From Blattamonas nauphoetae (lineage: Eukaryota; Preaxostyla; Oxymonadida), in contig JARBJD010000015.1 of NCBI GenBank assembly GCA_033064195.1, positions 434,001 to 498,000 on the forward strand: a stretch of DNA of 64,000 nt. Direction: 5' to 3'. How positions within the stretch are numbered: position 1 is the first letter of the stretch; each line of letters starts with the position of its first letter. A model generated the notes under the pieces. That model saw only the letters and a list, made by a program, of their open reading frames with translations, was not told where the DNA came from and ran no database searches. Below are positions 48,706 to 59,225 of this stretch, in pieces. Position numbers and translations under genes: made by a program.

Positions 48706-49776
48706 TTACGGCCTTTTCACATTCGATCCCAGTTTCTGTGAGATCAATTTGCAATAAGAATCAACACGGTCGAGAAATGATCGGTTATTATCGTTCATCA
48801 TCTGTTCGAGATTGTCTTCGAAGCCTTCCGAAAACAGACCTTGTATCATCCGTTTCCCAGATTGGGTCACTTCTGCACCTTCTTTCTTCCAGTCAGACAG
48901 AGATTGGTCGATGGTGATGAGAATACTCCAGAGATCACCATCATCTTCGACGAACGAGAGACAACTTGAGAATGCCATCACAATCGGAGATGTGAGAACA
49001 AATTCCAATGTTGGACGATGAAATGGGCCTATGTCAATGAATCTGACCAACAGAGACATGAATGAGTCAAGCAAGTCTCCCTTGAGGACGTAACGATTTG
49101 AGATCAGCAATGACACACATTGTGAGGATGGGAGCACGACCTTCTGAAAGATCATATTAAGATGGTTGAATGTGTCGACTGCGGCAGTGATGCCGAGTTT
49201 CCTGACGAAAGGTGGAAGTGCGAGTTGGAGGCAATAGCGGATGATCCAGATGAGATCGTCGAATATCTCTTCATTTCCGGAAATTGGCAGTGTGTGAGGT
49301 TGAACAGTCGCCAAGACGTTGCTGATGAGATCAGACTCCACGAGGCGACATCGAATTGTGAGCGATGATCCCGTGGTTGTTTCTTGAAGGAACGACAACG
49401 TTGCTGCAACCATAATCGAGTGTGGAGATGAGAGCAGTGTCAAAATGCTCTCAACAAAACTAGAACGCGATCCGGCTGAAGAGGGAACGAGGTCGGCGAC
49501 GAGTCTGTTCGCAAATTGTTCATCCCTCCATTTTGGTTCGAGGCTCTTCAAAAATTGGGCAGCTTTGTCTTCAAGGGCATTGTTCAACGGGTATTCGGCT
49601 TTCACCAGGGCAACAAGAGAAGAGTAAATGACTGATTTGTCCTCAAACGACAATTTTGATTTCAAATCGAAATTCAGGAAAGGCTCTTGCGATAGATCGA
49701 AAAATGAAGGTGAGTCCTGGGAACAATTCGAAAAAGCATCAGTGGAAGTGTTCAACGAATCAGTTTCTTCTTCCAT
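48706..49776 (-). CDS. Gene D: helical-repeat family protein
   Basis: 356 residues from the ATG at 49776, which gives the family's MEEE start; an upstream ATG at 49875 would add 33 residues also open in G. An acidic Ser/Thr-rich front is followed by the family hallmark EPFLNFDLKSKLSFEDKS, then VALVKAEYPLNNALEDKA, FVESILTLLSSPHSIMVA and PFHRPTLEFVLTSPIVMAFS. Amphipathic helices in pairs suggest an ARM/HEAT-like alpha solenoid. No signal peptide or membrane helix is seen, so it is probably a cytosolic protein-binding scaffold (inference). I recognise it as one of a large oxymonad family without known function. It is part of a block duplicated with G (together with the RhoGAP tail). Confidence 0.8.
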   Translation of the reverse strand: MEEETDSLNTSTDAFSNCSQDSPSFFDLSQEPFLNFDLKSKLSFEDKSVIYSSLVALVKAEYPLNNALEDKAAQFLKSLEPKWRDEQFANRLVADLVPSSAGSRSSFVESILTLLSSPHSIMVAATLSFLQETTTGSSLTIRCRLVESDLISNVLATVQPHTLPISGNEEIFDDLIWIIRYCLQLALPPFVRKLGITAAVDTFNHLNMIFQKVVLPSSQCVSLLISNRYVLKGDLLDSFMSLLVRFIDIGPFHRPTLEFVLTSPIVMAFSSCLSFVEDDGDLWSILITIDQSLSDWKKEGAEVTQSGKRMIQGLFSEGFEDNLEQMMNDNNRSFLDRVDSYCKLISQKLGSNVKRP

Positions 49777-50001
49777 AGAAAATTGATTAATGATCAACCC
49801 ATTGTTTAAATTGGGGAATGCTGAGTCTCTATCGTGGTAATTGATGGACGACAATTCGTGACAACTCTCGTTCAAGATGGAGAGGAATCAACAGGCAGAA
49901 GGAGAGCAAGTGCTGAGTCAAATAATGCTTGCCTGGAAGTGATGGATGTGCAAGAAAAGAGCAAAGACGAAATTCACAACTTGAAGTGGGACTAAAGAGT
50001 A

Positions 50002-51780
50002 TCATTTAGAAGTCTTCGTTAACGTCTGCGCTTTGTTCTGTGTCTCCAGAAGCTCAACAAGAAAATCAATCTGCGCTTTCACCGATTCCATCTCCTCCCG
50101 AACATTCAGCTCCTCCTGCCGGTCCTCTCGCAGCTTCTTCACTTCGTCCTCCAGTGTCGCCACGTGCGTCAGCAGATAATCAACAACTCGCGTGTTTGGG
50201 ATGTGCTCAGCCAGAAGATCGGGGAAGGACAATGGAGAGATGGTGGAGAGGGAGAGGGAGAGAGCTGGAGGAGATGGAGAGTGAGGAAGAGAGGAAGGCA
50301 GACTGGGTGGCGTGTTGGGTGGGGGCGGAGGGAGCACAGAGTGGCGCGGGTCGGGTGGAATGGCTTGAGTCTGTACAGAAGGAAGACACATCATGAAGAA
50401 ACAAACACAAAAACAGGAAACACAATCAGACAACGATCACAACCCAACAAGAAACAGAACCACACATCCACGAGTGCCACAGGCGGAATCGCACCCATTC
50501 GGATGGTGCACAGCCTCTCCTTCCGAAATCGGTCCAGCATCGCTGCGTCTTTCTTCCGAGCAGTGTCGTCTGCATCGCCTGTGTGCTCGAACACTCGTCG
50601 AACCTTGTTCCGCACTCCCTCGTTCCTTCCCTTCCCCCTTTCCACGCTGTGCAGGCTGTTCGGAAGATCGCACTGCAACAGTGGTGTCTGCTCTCCCTCT
50701 TCCCCCACCACATCCTCCTCTCGACTCTGCAGACACACAGCCACTACGTCCTTCTTCGTCTCTTGGAACACGGCCTCACACACACACTCTGGCCAGCACT
50801 TCCGAACCCGCGTCTTGTCTGGCGTGCGGTCGGAAGGCAGGATGGAGAGAGTCGGTTCCACAACTTCCTCTTTCTTCTCGCCCTTTCTCTCCGCTTACCT
50901 CTTCTTCTCTTCCCTCATCTGCGTCACTCCCAACTTGGCACTCCCAACTAGTTCATCCCAACCATCCCAACCTCTCCCTTCACCTCAACCAGCATCCACC
51001 CCATCCCCCCCGTCAAACGCGTAACAAAACCACACCTCTCCCGCCTCGAACCCCAACTCCATCATCAACGTCCCTCCACTCCCTTCTCATCCATACAGCG
51101 CCTCAGTCACTACAATGGAGCGGCAGAATAGGCACTTCGACACTCCGCTCAAACAAACTTCCTGTTGCGCAATCACAACTTCAGTCCACGCCAAAAGAGG
51201 GTTGTTCGGCTGCATCATCGACACGTTCGCAAGTGTCGTCATTTCTGGTTGAACTCTTCAAACAAAATCGGAGTCAACACAATCGACAAGTTCTTCATGC
51301 TCATCTTCGTCTCCTCGTCGTACAGACTCACCTTTCCCAGCAACCACCACATCGAGTGCATGATGTCCCGCTTTTGGGCGGCAAGCGTGGAGACCAGCAG
51401 CCGCATCGCGTGCGGAGGGCACAGCGTCGACAGAGCGGCGGTGAACAAAGGCGACTGCGAAACGGGAACGAAGGGCTGCAGGAACTCCCGCAGAATCCTC
51501 TTCAAGAAGCCCAAAGAACATGCCGCTCCTGTTTGCACAACTCCAAACCTCGTTTCTTCTGGTATCTCTCGAGCAGCTCGTCCAACGTCGCTTTCGGTCG
51601 CCAGATCCGCAAAATACCCTCTTGCAACAATTTCTCTTGTCCGTCCAGTTTTTTGATCAGTTGTCACACTGTGTCGTTCACAGTCGTCGGAATATTCGTT
51701 TTTGGGTCTGCCATCTCCTCCAACACCCAAATGTCGGAGAGGACGCTGTGGTCATACGCCATCATTTCCAAAATCACAAT
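50002..51780 (-). pseudogene. RhoGAP-domain gene, decayed
   Basis: Read on the minus strand, pieces of a RhoGAP domain appear in order: KLDGQEKLLQEGILRIW, LDELLERYQKK, LKRILREFLQPFVPVSQS, KMSMKNLSIVLTPILF (the family's NKM..NLA..F.P pattern) and then MMQPNNPLLAWTEVV. They lie in different frames, with a stop at 51664-51666 and shifts near 51540 and 51240, so the domain cannot be made as one protein. The C-terminal exon (50002-50370) is open: a Pro-rich stretch, then a coiled coil (VATLEDEVKKLREDRQEELN). Before it, a GTGTGG..ACAG intron of ~95 bp (50371-50465) is apparent. RhoGAPs switch off Rho-family GTPases. The N-terminal part of the gene is missing on the side where the 3' module of E begins. 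Confidence 0.75.
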
Positions 51781-51819
51781 AAAGCAGAGTACACCACAGA
51801 AAAAAAAGAGGTGACAGCA

Positions 51820-52168
51820 GAAGGGTGGAAATGTGGGGCACATCCCATCTCGACGAGAAAAACGAGATGTTTTCTGAGATGGTTCAACAGTCGAGATTGG
51901 GAAAGATAATCAGGTCACAATGTGTCGTTCTGGAACGCAATGAATTGTTTGGAGAGAGGACGGTTGACGATGTGACAGTCAAAGACAGCCGCGTTGAGAA
52001 CGACCAACCCAAAAGAGCAAACCATTTCTGGACGATTGGAGGCCATCCCAGAATCTGTTCATCTGCACCAGCAATCAGCGAATTCCCAACATCCGAGGAG
52101 AGTCCACAGAAACGAGTTGGAGTCATTCGAGAGATGCGGCTTCGACGCTTCATTTGAGATCCAACTGG
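51820..52168 (-). ncRNA. Conserved 3' module after E
   Basis: Copy of the module described after D. Its core at 51953-52110 is nearly the same as after G and H. No intron-like block follows; the RhoGAP relic begins instead. Confidence 0.45.
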
Positions 52169-53242
52169 TCACAGCCTTTTCACATTCGATCCCAATAATT
52201 TTGAGATGGAGTAACAACATTTATCGACAGAGACGGGAAATGATCCGCTCTTTTCGTGTTTCATCATCTGTTCGATTGTGTCTTCGAAGTCTTCCGAAAA
52301 CAGAGCTTGCATCATCTGATTTGCAAGTTGGACCACTTCTCGGCTTTGATACTTCCAGTCTGCAAGCGAACGGTTGATGTCAAAGAGAATACCCGAGAGA
52401 TCAGAATCCTTCTCGGCGAACGAGAGACAACTCATGAATGTCAGAGCAATCGGAGATGCAAGGACAAATTCCAATGTTGGACGATGAAATGGGCATATTC
52501 GAATGAGCATACGCAATAGAGTCATGAATGCAAAGAACAAATCTCCCTTGAGATGAGTTCGATTTGAGATCAGAGATGACACAAATTGTGAGGATGGGAT
52601 CAGGGCCTTCTGAAAGATCATTTCACGATGGTTGTATTGGTCGGCTGCATCTGTGATGTCTCGTTCGATGAGAGATGATGGGGGTGTGAGGGTGAGACAA
52701 TTGTAGACGGTCCAGATGAGAATGTGGAGGACTCTTTCATTTTCTGCGATTGGCAGATGGTGAGGTTGAATAGCTGCCAAGACTTTCGTGATCAGGTCTG
52801 ACTCCACGAGGCGAGATTGAACGAGAGGTGACGAAGATGCGGTTGATTCAATTAGAAACGACAACGCTGCAGCAACCATAGTCGAATGCGGAGATGACAA
52901 CAGTGTCAAAATGCTCTCAACAACGCCAGAAGGCGATCCGGCTGAAGAGGGAACGAGGTCGGCGAAGAGTTTGTCCGCTTCTTCCTTGTTGTTCGATTCC
53001 GGTTCGAGGTTCTTCAAAAAGTTTACAGCTCTGTTTTGAAGGATGTTGTCAAAAGGATATTCTGCTTTCACGAGTGATACAAGCGAACAGTAAATGACTG
53101 ATTTGTCCTCAAACGACAATTTAGTGTGCTCATCGAAATACAGGAAAGGTTCTTGGAAATAGTTGACAGTTGAATCTGATTTCCGTGAGTGAGGCACAGA
53201 GGTATCTCGATTAGATAATAAGACAGGGATTTCATCATCCAT
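52169..53242 (-). CDS. Gene E: helical-repeat family protein
   Basis: 357 residues from the ATG at 53242 (MDDEIPVLLSNRDTS); an in-frame ATG at 53287 adds 15 residues that translate a leader conserved with H, so the shorter form is preferred. Family motifs: EPFLYFDEHTKLSFEDKS, VSLVKAEYPFDNILQNRA, VVESILTLLSSPHSTMVA and FHRPTLEFVLASPIALTF. An ARM/HEAT-like helical protein without membrane segment; function unknown. The last ~45 residues and the underlying DNA are almost the same as in G, while the front is closer to H, so the gene is a patchwork produced by conversion between paralogs. The TGGGATGATCC leader lies upstream. Confidence 0.8.
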   Translation of the reverse strand: MDDEIPVLLSNRDTSVPHSRKSDSTVNYFQEPFLYFDEHTKLSFEDKSVIYCSLVSLVKAEYPFDNILQNRAVNFLKNLEPESNNKEEADKLFADLVPSSAGSPSGVVESILTLLSSPHSTMVAAALSFLIESTASSSPLVQSRLVESDLITKVLAAIQPHHLPIAENERVLHILIWTVYNCLTLTPPSSLIERDITDAADQYNHREMIFQKALIPSSQFVSSLISNRTHLKGDLFFAFMTLLRMLIRICPFHRPTLEFVLASPIALTFMSCLSFAEKDSDLSGILFDINRSLADWKYQSREVVQLANQMMQALFSEDFEDTIEQMMKHEKSGSFPVSVDKCCYSISKLLGSNVKRL

Positions 53243-53253
53243 TGAAATCAGAG

Positions 53254-53267
53254 GAGGATCATCCCAT
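53254..53267 (-). promoter_or_regulatory. Leader motif of E
   Basis: TGGGATGATCCTC on the minus strand, ~12-25 bases before the preferred ATG. The same motif precedes F (55465-55475), H (60331-60341) and I (63053-63063). D and G have a weaker TGATCAT version. Confidence 0.4.
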
Positions 53268-53287
53268 CGTTCCTCATTGAAGGACAA

Positions 53288-53876
53288 TCATCAAACTCTT
53301 GAACAACCAACGAATTCTCCACATAAAGAAAATGAAGATAAAGAGAAGAATGACATGATTCATCATTAACAACGAATCTGTTCCTGTCTGGCATGTTGAA
53401 CTTTCGTCGAGGTTCTTTCATTCTCTGTCCGCATACAAAGAATAGTCACTTTTCAAACCCACTATCAATGCAGGTGAAGCCAATACTTTCGAATTGCGGA
53501 TGGTGGAGAGTTGAGTGGGTGATGAATGGACAAAAAGGGGCGATGATTCTCGTTCATGGAGAAGAAACAACAAGAGCAAAATTGTTCCGAAAATGGCATG
53601 TTCACACAATCGGAATGCGAGTTGGGCTGTGTTCATGAACGATACAGACCAGTTGAGTGATAAGGAGTTCGAAATCAGAAAAGCAAGAAATTGAGTTAGC
53701 AGGACAGAAGAAGGACAGACCAATCCAATCGTGTTCCATCGAAGAATGGCTCAACATCAGAAAATGACAACAGTGCAACTCCGAACTCGTCTGGTTGTGT
53801 CGGAGGCGACGAACGACCATTCGCTGAAATGAACGAATGTGAGGATACGTCGACAAGATCCAATGCACGTTGCTTG
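53288..53876. other. Spacer between E and the 3' region of F
   Basis: Homologous to 60320-60488 plus 60990-61460 (between H and I), where a MITE interrupts it. Open frames on both strands are not preserved as protein. No gene is called. Confidence 0.55.
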
Positions 53877-54003
53877 CTGGGATGGGAGAAAGAGAGAAAA
53901 AGAGGATGAAGAGATGAGACAATAAAGGAGAGGAGTGAAAGAAGAACGACTCACAGAAAGCGCTGATGGGACAAACACAGGAAGCACAAAAAAGAGAACA
54001 CAC
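53877..54003 (-). other. Intron-like block downstream of F (127 bp)
   Basis: GTGTGTTCTCTTTTTTGTGC at the 5' end and CCCATCCCAG at the 3' end, minus strand. Aligns with the blocks after D, G and I. Confidence 0.5.
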
Positions 54004-54383
54004 TTCAAACACATAGTGGATGGCTGTGGATAGGCGGGAATGTGGAGTGCATCTCATTTCGATGAGATAAACGAGAAGTGTTTCTGAGATGCTCCAAAAG
54101 TCGAGATTGGGAAAGATAATCTCGTCATAATGCTTCGTTCAGGAACAAAAGGAATTGTTTGGAGAGAGGACGGTTGACGATGTGGCAGTCAAAGACAGCC
54201 GCGTTGAGAACGACGAACCCAAAAGAGCAATCCATTTCTGGACGATTGGAGGCCATCCCAGAATTTGTTCGTCTGCAACAGCAATCAGCGCATTCCCAAC
54301 ATCCGAGGAGAGTACGCAGAAACGAGGGAGAGTCTTTCGAAAGAGGATGTTTCCACGCGCATTTGAGAACCTCACAACTCAGG
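54004..54383 (-). ncRNA. Conserved 3' module after F
   Basis: Copy of the module described after D, with its core at 54160-54315. It is the most divergent copy near the stop codon of the preceding gene. Confidence 0.45.
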
Positions 54384-55451
54384 TTAATTCACATTCGATC
54401 CCAGCAATTTCGAGATGACGTGACACTTTTCAACAAGATTCCTCCCATAAGTTCCGCCCTTGTCATTCCTCATCTTCTGTTCGAGTGTGTCTTCGAAGCC
54501 TTCCGAAAACAGAGCTTCCATCATCCGTTTTGCAGATTGGGCCACTTCTGCACTTCCTCTCTTCCATTTAGACAGCGATTCATTGAAGGTAAAGAGAATG
54601 TTCTCGAGATGTTCACTACTTTCGACGAACGAGAGACAACTTGAGAATGCCATCACAATCGGAGATGCGAGAACAAATTCCAATGTTGGAAGATGAAATG
54701 GGCCGATGGAAAGGAGCTTTTCCAAGAGAAATAGGTGATAACGGAACAAGCTTCGAGTGAGGATGAGTTGATTTGAGATAAGAAAAGTCACTAATTGAGA
54801 CGATGGAAGAACGACCTTCTGAAAGAGCATTTCACATTGGGTGGATTCATCGACTGCTGCAGTGATGCCAAGGTTGCTGAGAGACCATGGATGTGCGTGG
54901 GTGATGTTATTGATGATGATCAAGATGAGTTGGCCGATGATCGTTTCATCTCCAGAAATTGGCAGTGTGTGAGGTTGGACAGTCGCTAGCACTTTGGGGA
55001 AAAGTTCTGATTTTATGAGATTCGTGAGAATTGCTGGTGATGACCGTGATGTGATTTGGTACAGGAACGACAACGTTGCAGCAACTACAGTCGAGCAGGG
55101 AGATGACAGCAGAGTCAGAATGCCCTCTAAAAATTCTGAGTGTGATTCTCCTGAAGAGGGAACGAGGTCGGTGACGAGTTTCGTCGTATAATCGCAGTCG
55201 CCAAATCTCGGTTCGATGCTCTTCAAAAATTGGACAGCTCTGTCTTGAAGAGCATCGTCAAAAGGATATTCAGCTTTCACGAGGGCAACAAGTGAACAGT
55301 AGATGGTCGATTGATCCTCAAAAGATATATCTGTGTTCTGATCGAAATATATGAATGGTTCTTGCAATGGATCGATACTCGATCGTGATTCCGTCGAATC
55401 ATTCAAACAAGTATCATTTGATTGGTTTATAGTATCTGATTCTTCTTCCAT
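54384..55451 (-). CDS. Gene F: helical-repeat family protein
   Basis: 355 residues starting MEEESDTINQSND. Motifs: EPFIYFDQNTDISFEDQS, VALVKAEYPFDDALQDRA, FLEGILTLLSSPCSTVVA and PFHLPTLEFVLASPIVMAFS. Paired amphipathic helices throughout and no membrane helix or signal peptide. The C-terminus ends LGSNVN, three residues shorter than in D, E and G. It lies in a head-to-tail array with E and G. Role unknown; an ARM/HEAT-like scaffold is the best structural guess. Confidence 0.8.
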   Translation of the reverse strand: MEEESDTINQSNDTCLNDSTESRSSIDPLQEPFIYFDQNTDISFEDQSTIYCSLVALVKAEYPFDDALQDRAVQFLKSIEPRFGDCDYTTKLVTDLVPSSGESHSEFLEGILTLLSSPCSTVVAATLSFLYQITSRSSPAILTNLIKSELFPKVLATVQPHTLPISGDETIIGQLILIIINNITHAHPWSLSNLGITAAVDESTQCEMLFQKVVLPSSQLVTFLISNQLILTRSLFRYHLFLLEKLLSIGPFHLPTLEFVLASPIVMAFSSCLSFVESSEHLENILFTFNESLSKWKRGSAEVAQSAKRMMEALFSEGFEDTLEQKMRNDKGGTYGRNLVEKCHVISKLLGSNVN

Positions 55452-56085
55452 TGAAACTGGACTGGGATCATCCCATTGTTATTGATGATTCTATGAAGAA
55501 GAAACGAGTTGCATAAGACACGGATCATTCTATGAAATGTTATCAATACGAAGAGACTAAACGATCCAATCATCAATGACAACAAATAAATGCCTGTCTG
55601 GCAAGTTGGGCTTTTGTCGATTGTTTCTGAGTCGACGTCCACACATCCAGCCTGTTCTCCTTCCGACAGCAAGCAACAAAGCAGGTGAAGCCAGATCCTT
55701 CAAAATGTGTATGAGAGATACTTGTGAGTCTGAATGACTGAAGAAGAGAAGCGACAATTCGTGCCCATTTCGACAACTTCAGAATCGCACGTGTGTTTGG
55801 AAACGGCATGTTGAAACAATGGGATGGGAGTTGTGATTCATTTGATGTCGATATCGTTCAGTTAAGTGAAAATGAGAATGCGAGATGTGAGATGCCTGAA
55901 AACTCGTCACCAAAACAGGGGAAGGGGATGAATAAATTAACAGTTGTCCACCAGACAATGACTGAACATCAACAAATGATGGGATGTGAATGGCAAACTC
56001 GTGGTTTCGTCAGGTGGCGATGAACGACAATTCTTCGTCACGAAACAATCAGTTTGCACAACAAAGACACAAATCCTGTTTTGAA
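55452..56085. other. Spacer between F and the 3' region of G
   Basis: Contains the TGGGATGATCC leader of F at 55465-55475 and a stretch related to the spacers upstream of E and H (CCTGTCTGGCA near 55592). No gene is seen. Confidence 0.5.
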
Positions 56086-56214
56086 CTGTTGGGGAGAAAA
56101 TAATAGAAAAAGATGATGGAGAGATGAGACAAGAAAGGAGGAGGAGTGAAAGTAGATCGATTCACAGCGGTCGCTGATGGCACGAACACAAGAAGGACAA
56201 AAAAGAGAACACAC
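56086..56214 (-). other. Intron-like block downstream of G (129 bp)
   Basis: GTGTGTTCTCTTTTTTGTCC at the 5' end and CTCCCCAACAG at the 3' end, minus strand. Aligned with the blocks after D, F and I. Confidence 0.5.
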
Positions 56215-56588
56215 CTCACACAGATCGTGAATGGCTGTGGAATGGCGGGAATGTGGGGGACATCCCATTTCGACGAGATAAACGAGAAGTGTTTCAGATT
56301 CGGCCAGAAGTCGAGATTGGGAAAGATAATCTGGTCACAATGCATCGTTCAGGGACGCAAGGAATTGTTTGGAGAGAGGACGGTTGACAATGTGACAGTC
56401 AAAGACAGCCGCGTTGACAACGACCAACCCAAAAGAGCAAACCATTTCTGGACGATTGGAGACGATCACAGAACCTGTTCATCTGCACCAGCAACCAGAG
56501 CATTCCCAACATCCGAGTAGAGTCCGCAGAAATGAGTTGGAATCATTCCAGCGAGGTAGTTTCGATGTGTCATTTGAGATGGAATCGT
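56215..56588 (-). ncRNA. Conserved 3' module after G
   Basis: Copy of the module described after D, with its core at 56369-56525. Shares most of its variants with the copies after E and H. Confidence 0.45.
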
Positions 56589-57671
56589 TCACAGCCTTTT
56601 CACATTCGACCCCAGCAATTTTGAGATGGAGTAACAACATTTATCGACAGAGACGGGAAATGATCCGCTCTTTTCGTTCTTCATCATCTGTTCGATTGTG
56701 TCTTCGAAGCCTTCCGAAAACAGAGCTTCAATCATCCGTGTTGCGGATTGGGCAACTTCTGCACTTCCTCTCATCCAAAAGGAGAGTGATTGGTTGAAGT
56801 TGCCGAGAGCGGTCAAAAGACAATAAGTTTTCTCGACGAACGAGAGACAACTCGAGAATGCCATCACAATCGGAGATGCGAGAACATATTCCAATGTTGG
56901 ACGATGAAATGGGCATATGCGAATGAGCATACGCAAAAGAGTGAAGAATGAGTCAAGCAAGTCTTCGTTGAGGATATATCGATTTGAGATCAGAAATGTC
57001 ACAAACTGTGACGATGATATCACGACCTTCTGAAAGATCATTTCACGATGGTTGAATGTGTCGATGGCAGCAGTGATGCCAAGGTATTGGAAACATGATG
57101 GATCTGCAAGGTTGAGGCATTTGACGACGATTCCGATGAGAATGTTGATGATCTTTTCATTCCCTGAAATTGGTAGCGTGTGAGGTTGAACAGTCGTCAA
57201 CACATTGGAAATGAGATCGGATTCCATGAGATCAGATTGAACTGGAGGCGATGAATAGAACGTTGTATCTTTCAGAAACGACAACGCTGCTGCGGTCACA
57301 GCCGAGTAGGGAGATGAGATCAGAGTGACAATGCTCGCAATAAAGTCAGGAGGCGAGCCGACTGAATCCGGATCGTGATCGTACACGATTTTATCCGTAA
57401 AGTACTGAATCTCTTCAAGATCGCCGTGTGGCTGGAGGTTCTTCAAAAAGTGGGCAGCTCTGTCCTGAAGATATCTGTCTAATGGGTGCCTAGCTTTCAC
57501 GAGCGTAATAAGTGAACAGTAAATCGTCGATTTGTCCTCAAACGATAAGTTTGATTTCAAATCGAAATTCAGGAAAGACTCTTGCGATAGATCGAAGAAT
57601 GGAGGTGATTCCTGGGAATCATTCGAGAAAGCATCAGTGGATGTGTTAAATGGATTAGTTTCTTCTTCCAT
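56589..57671 (-). CDS. Gene G: helical-repeat family protein
   Basis: 360 residues from the ATG at 57671 (MEEETNPFNTSTDAF); an upstream ATG at 57770 would add 33 residues resembling the same upstream stretch in D. Motifs: ESFLNFDLKSNLSFEDKS, ITLVKARHPLDRYLQDRA, FIASIVTLISSPYSAVTA and PFHRPTLEYVLASPIVMAFS. The front half is a duplicate of D, while the last ~45 residues equal those of E. A probable ARM/HEAT-like cytosolic protein, function unknown. Upstream lies a second copy of the RhoGAP tail, in the same arrangement as upstream of D. Confidence 0.8.
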   Translation of the reverse strand: MEEETNPFNTSTDAFSNDSQESPPFFDLSQESFLNFDLKSNLSFEDKSTIYCSLITLVKARHPLDRYLQDRAAHFLKNLQPHGDLEEIQYFTDKIVYDHDPDSVGSPPDFIASIVTLISSPYSAVTAAALSFLKDTTFYSSPPVQSDLMESDLISNVLTTVQPHTLPISGNEKIINILIGIVVKCLNLADPSCFQYLGITAAIDTFNHREMIFQKVVISSSQFVTFLISNRYILNEDLLDSFFTLLRMLIRICPFHRPTLEYVLASPIVMAFSSCLSFVEKTYCLLTALGNFNQSLSFWMRGSAEVAQSATRMIEALFSEGFEDTIEQMMKNEKSGSFPVSVDKCCYSISKLLGSNVKRL

Positions 57672-57889
57672 TGAAAATAGAAATATGATCAAGCCATTGT
57701 TCAAATTGGAGAAAAGTGAGTTTCTATCGGAGTGATGGATAGACGATAATACGTGACAATTCACGTTCAAGGCGGAGAGAAATCAAGAGGCAGAAGGTAA
57801 GGAAGTGTTTAGTCATTCCATGCAAGTTCGGAAGTGATGGATGTTCAAGAAAAGAGCAAAAATGAAATTCAAGACATGAAGTGGGACTA

Positions 57890-58412
57890 AAGAGTATCAT
57901 TCATCAGTCTTCGCGAATGTCTGCTCTTTGTTCTGCGTCTCCAGAAGCTCAACATGGAACTCAATTCGCGCCTACACCGATTCCATCTCCTCCCGAACAT
58001 TCAGCTCCTCCTGCCGCTCCTCTCGCAGCTTCTTCACCTCGTCCTCCAGTGTCGCCACGTGTGTCAGCAGATAATCAACAACTGGCGTGTTTGGGATGTG
58101 CTCAGCCAGAAGATCGGGGAAGGACGATGGAGAGATGGTGGAGAGGGAGAGTGAGGAAGAGAGGAAGGCAGACTGGGTGGCGTGTTGGGTGGGGGCGGAG
58201 GGAGCACAGAGTGGCGCGGGTCGGGCGGGATGGCCTGAGACTGCACAGAAAGAAGACACATCATGAAGAAACAAACACAAAAACAGGAAACACAATCAAA
58301 CAACAACTACAACCCAACAAGAAACAGAACCACACATCGACAAGTGCCACTGGCGGAACCGCACCCATTCGGATTGTGCGCGGCCTCTCCTTCCGAAATC
58401 GGTCCAGCATCG
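57890..58412 (-). pseudogene. Second copy of the RhoGAP gene's 3' end
   Basis: Homologous to 50002-50540, including the Pro-rich and coiled-coil exon, the GTGTGG..GCAG intron and a little of the exon before it (RFRKERPRTIRMGAVPPVA-like, minus strand). An in-frame stop (at about 57976) lies within the coiled-coil end, and the match ends abruptly near 58412 before any RhoGAP-domain sequence. It was carried along when the D block was duplicated to give G. Confidence 0.75.
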
Positions 58413-58899
58413 TTCTATCTTGGAAATGTCTTCAATCAGTTCCGCTTTCCTCGTTTTCGTTGAAAACACGAGAAGTGAGAAGAGATGAGTGTCTTTGGCA
58501 CTGTTCTCGCCCGATCGTTGAGCCATCCAAAAGCGAGATCGGAACAGCGCTTCGTGGTTTTCTCTGATCCTTCTTTTCCCGTCGTTGACAAATCAACTTG
58601 GACGATTTGCATATTCGAAATCAGAGCTGTTTCTTTGGACCTATTGACTCTCCTTTTCGCTTCGTGGCTTGAGTTTGCTGTTGAACGGCAGGAACCAGTT
58701 GCACAACAAGTTGGTCCATCTCCAATGATGAACCATGCAGAGAAAATATTGTGGTAGCCAACGGAATGATCAGGAGTTGCTTGGATTCGTCTATCTCGTA
58801 CGGCCGATTTTGAATCGGTTCCAGGAACGAGAATAATGACAGTGAGGATGGTTAATGAGTGTGATGATCATGGAACCAATTGTGGATGGTTGAGGAGGG
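58413..58899. other. Spacer without recognised gene
   Basis: Sequence beyond the RhoGAP breakpoint. Short open frames (for example 58485-58757 on the plus strand) have no recognised match or repeated counterpart in the window. Confidence 0.45.
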
Positions 58900-59225
58900 C
58901 GTGAATGAGGGACACATCCAATTTCGACGAGATAAACGAGAGGGGGTTCAGAGATGGTTCAGAAGTCGAGATTGGGAAAGATAATCTGGTCGGAATGCAT
59001 CGTTCAGGGACACCAGGAATTGTTTGGAGAGAGGACGGTTGACAATGTGACAGTCAAAGACAGCCGCGTTGAGAACGACCAACCCAAATTAGCAAACCAT
59101 TTCTGGACGATTGGAGGTGATCCCAGAATCTGTTGGTCCGCACCTGCAAACAGGGCATTCCCAACATCCGAGGAGAGTCCGCAGAAATGAATGTGGCGTC
59201 ATTCGAGTGAGGTAGATTCGATGCG
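58900..59225 (-). ncRNA. Conserved 3' module after H
   Basis: Copy of the module described after D, with its core at 59025-59180. No intron-like block is seen beyond it. Confidence 0.45.

Noticed and set aside
50393-51814. Long plus-strand open frame (473 codons) opposite the RhoGAP relic
   Set aside because: It is Pro/Ser/Thr-rich low complexity, antisense to a recognisable RhoGAP domain, and its counterpart at 58 kb is not preserved as the same protein.
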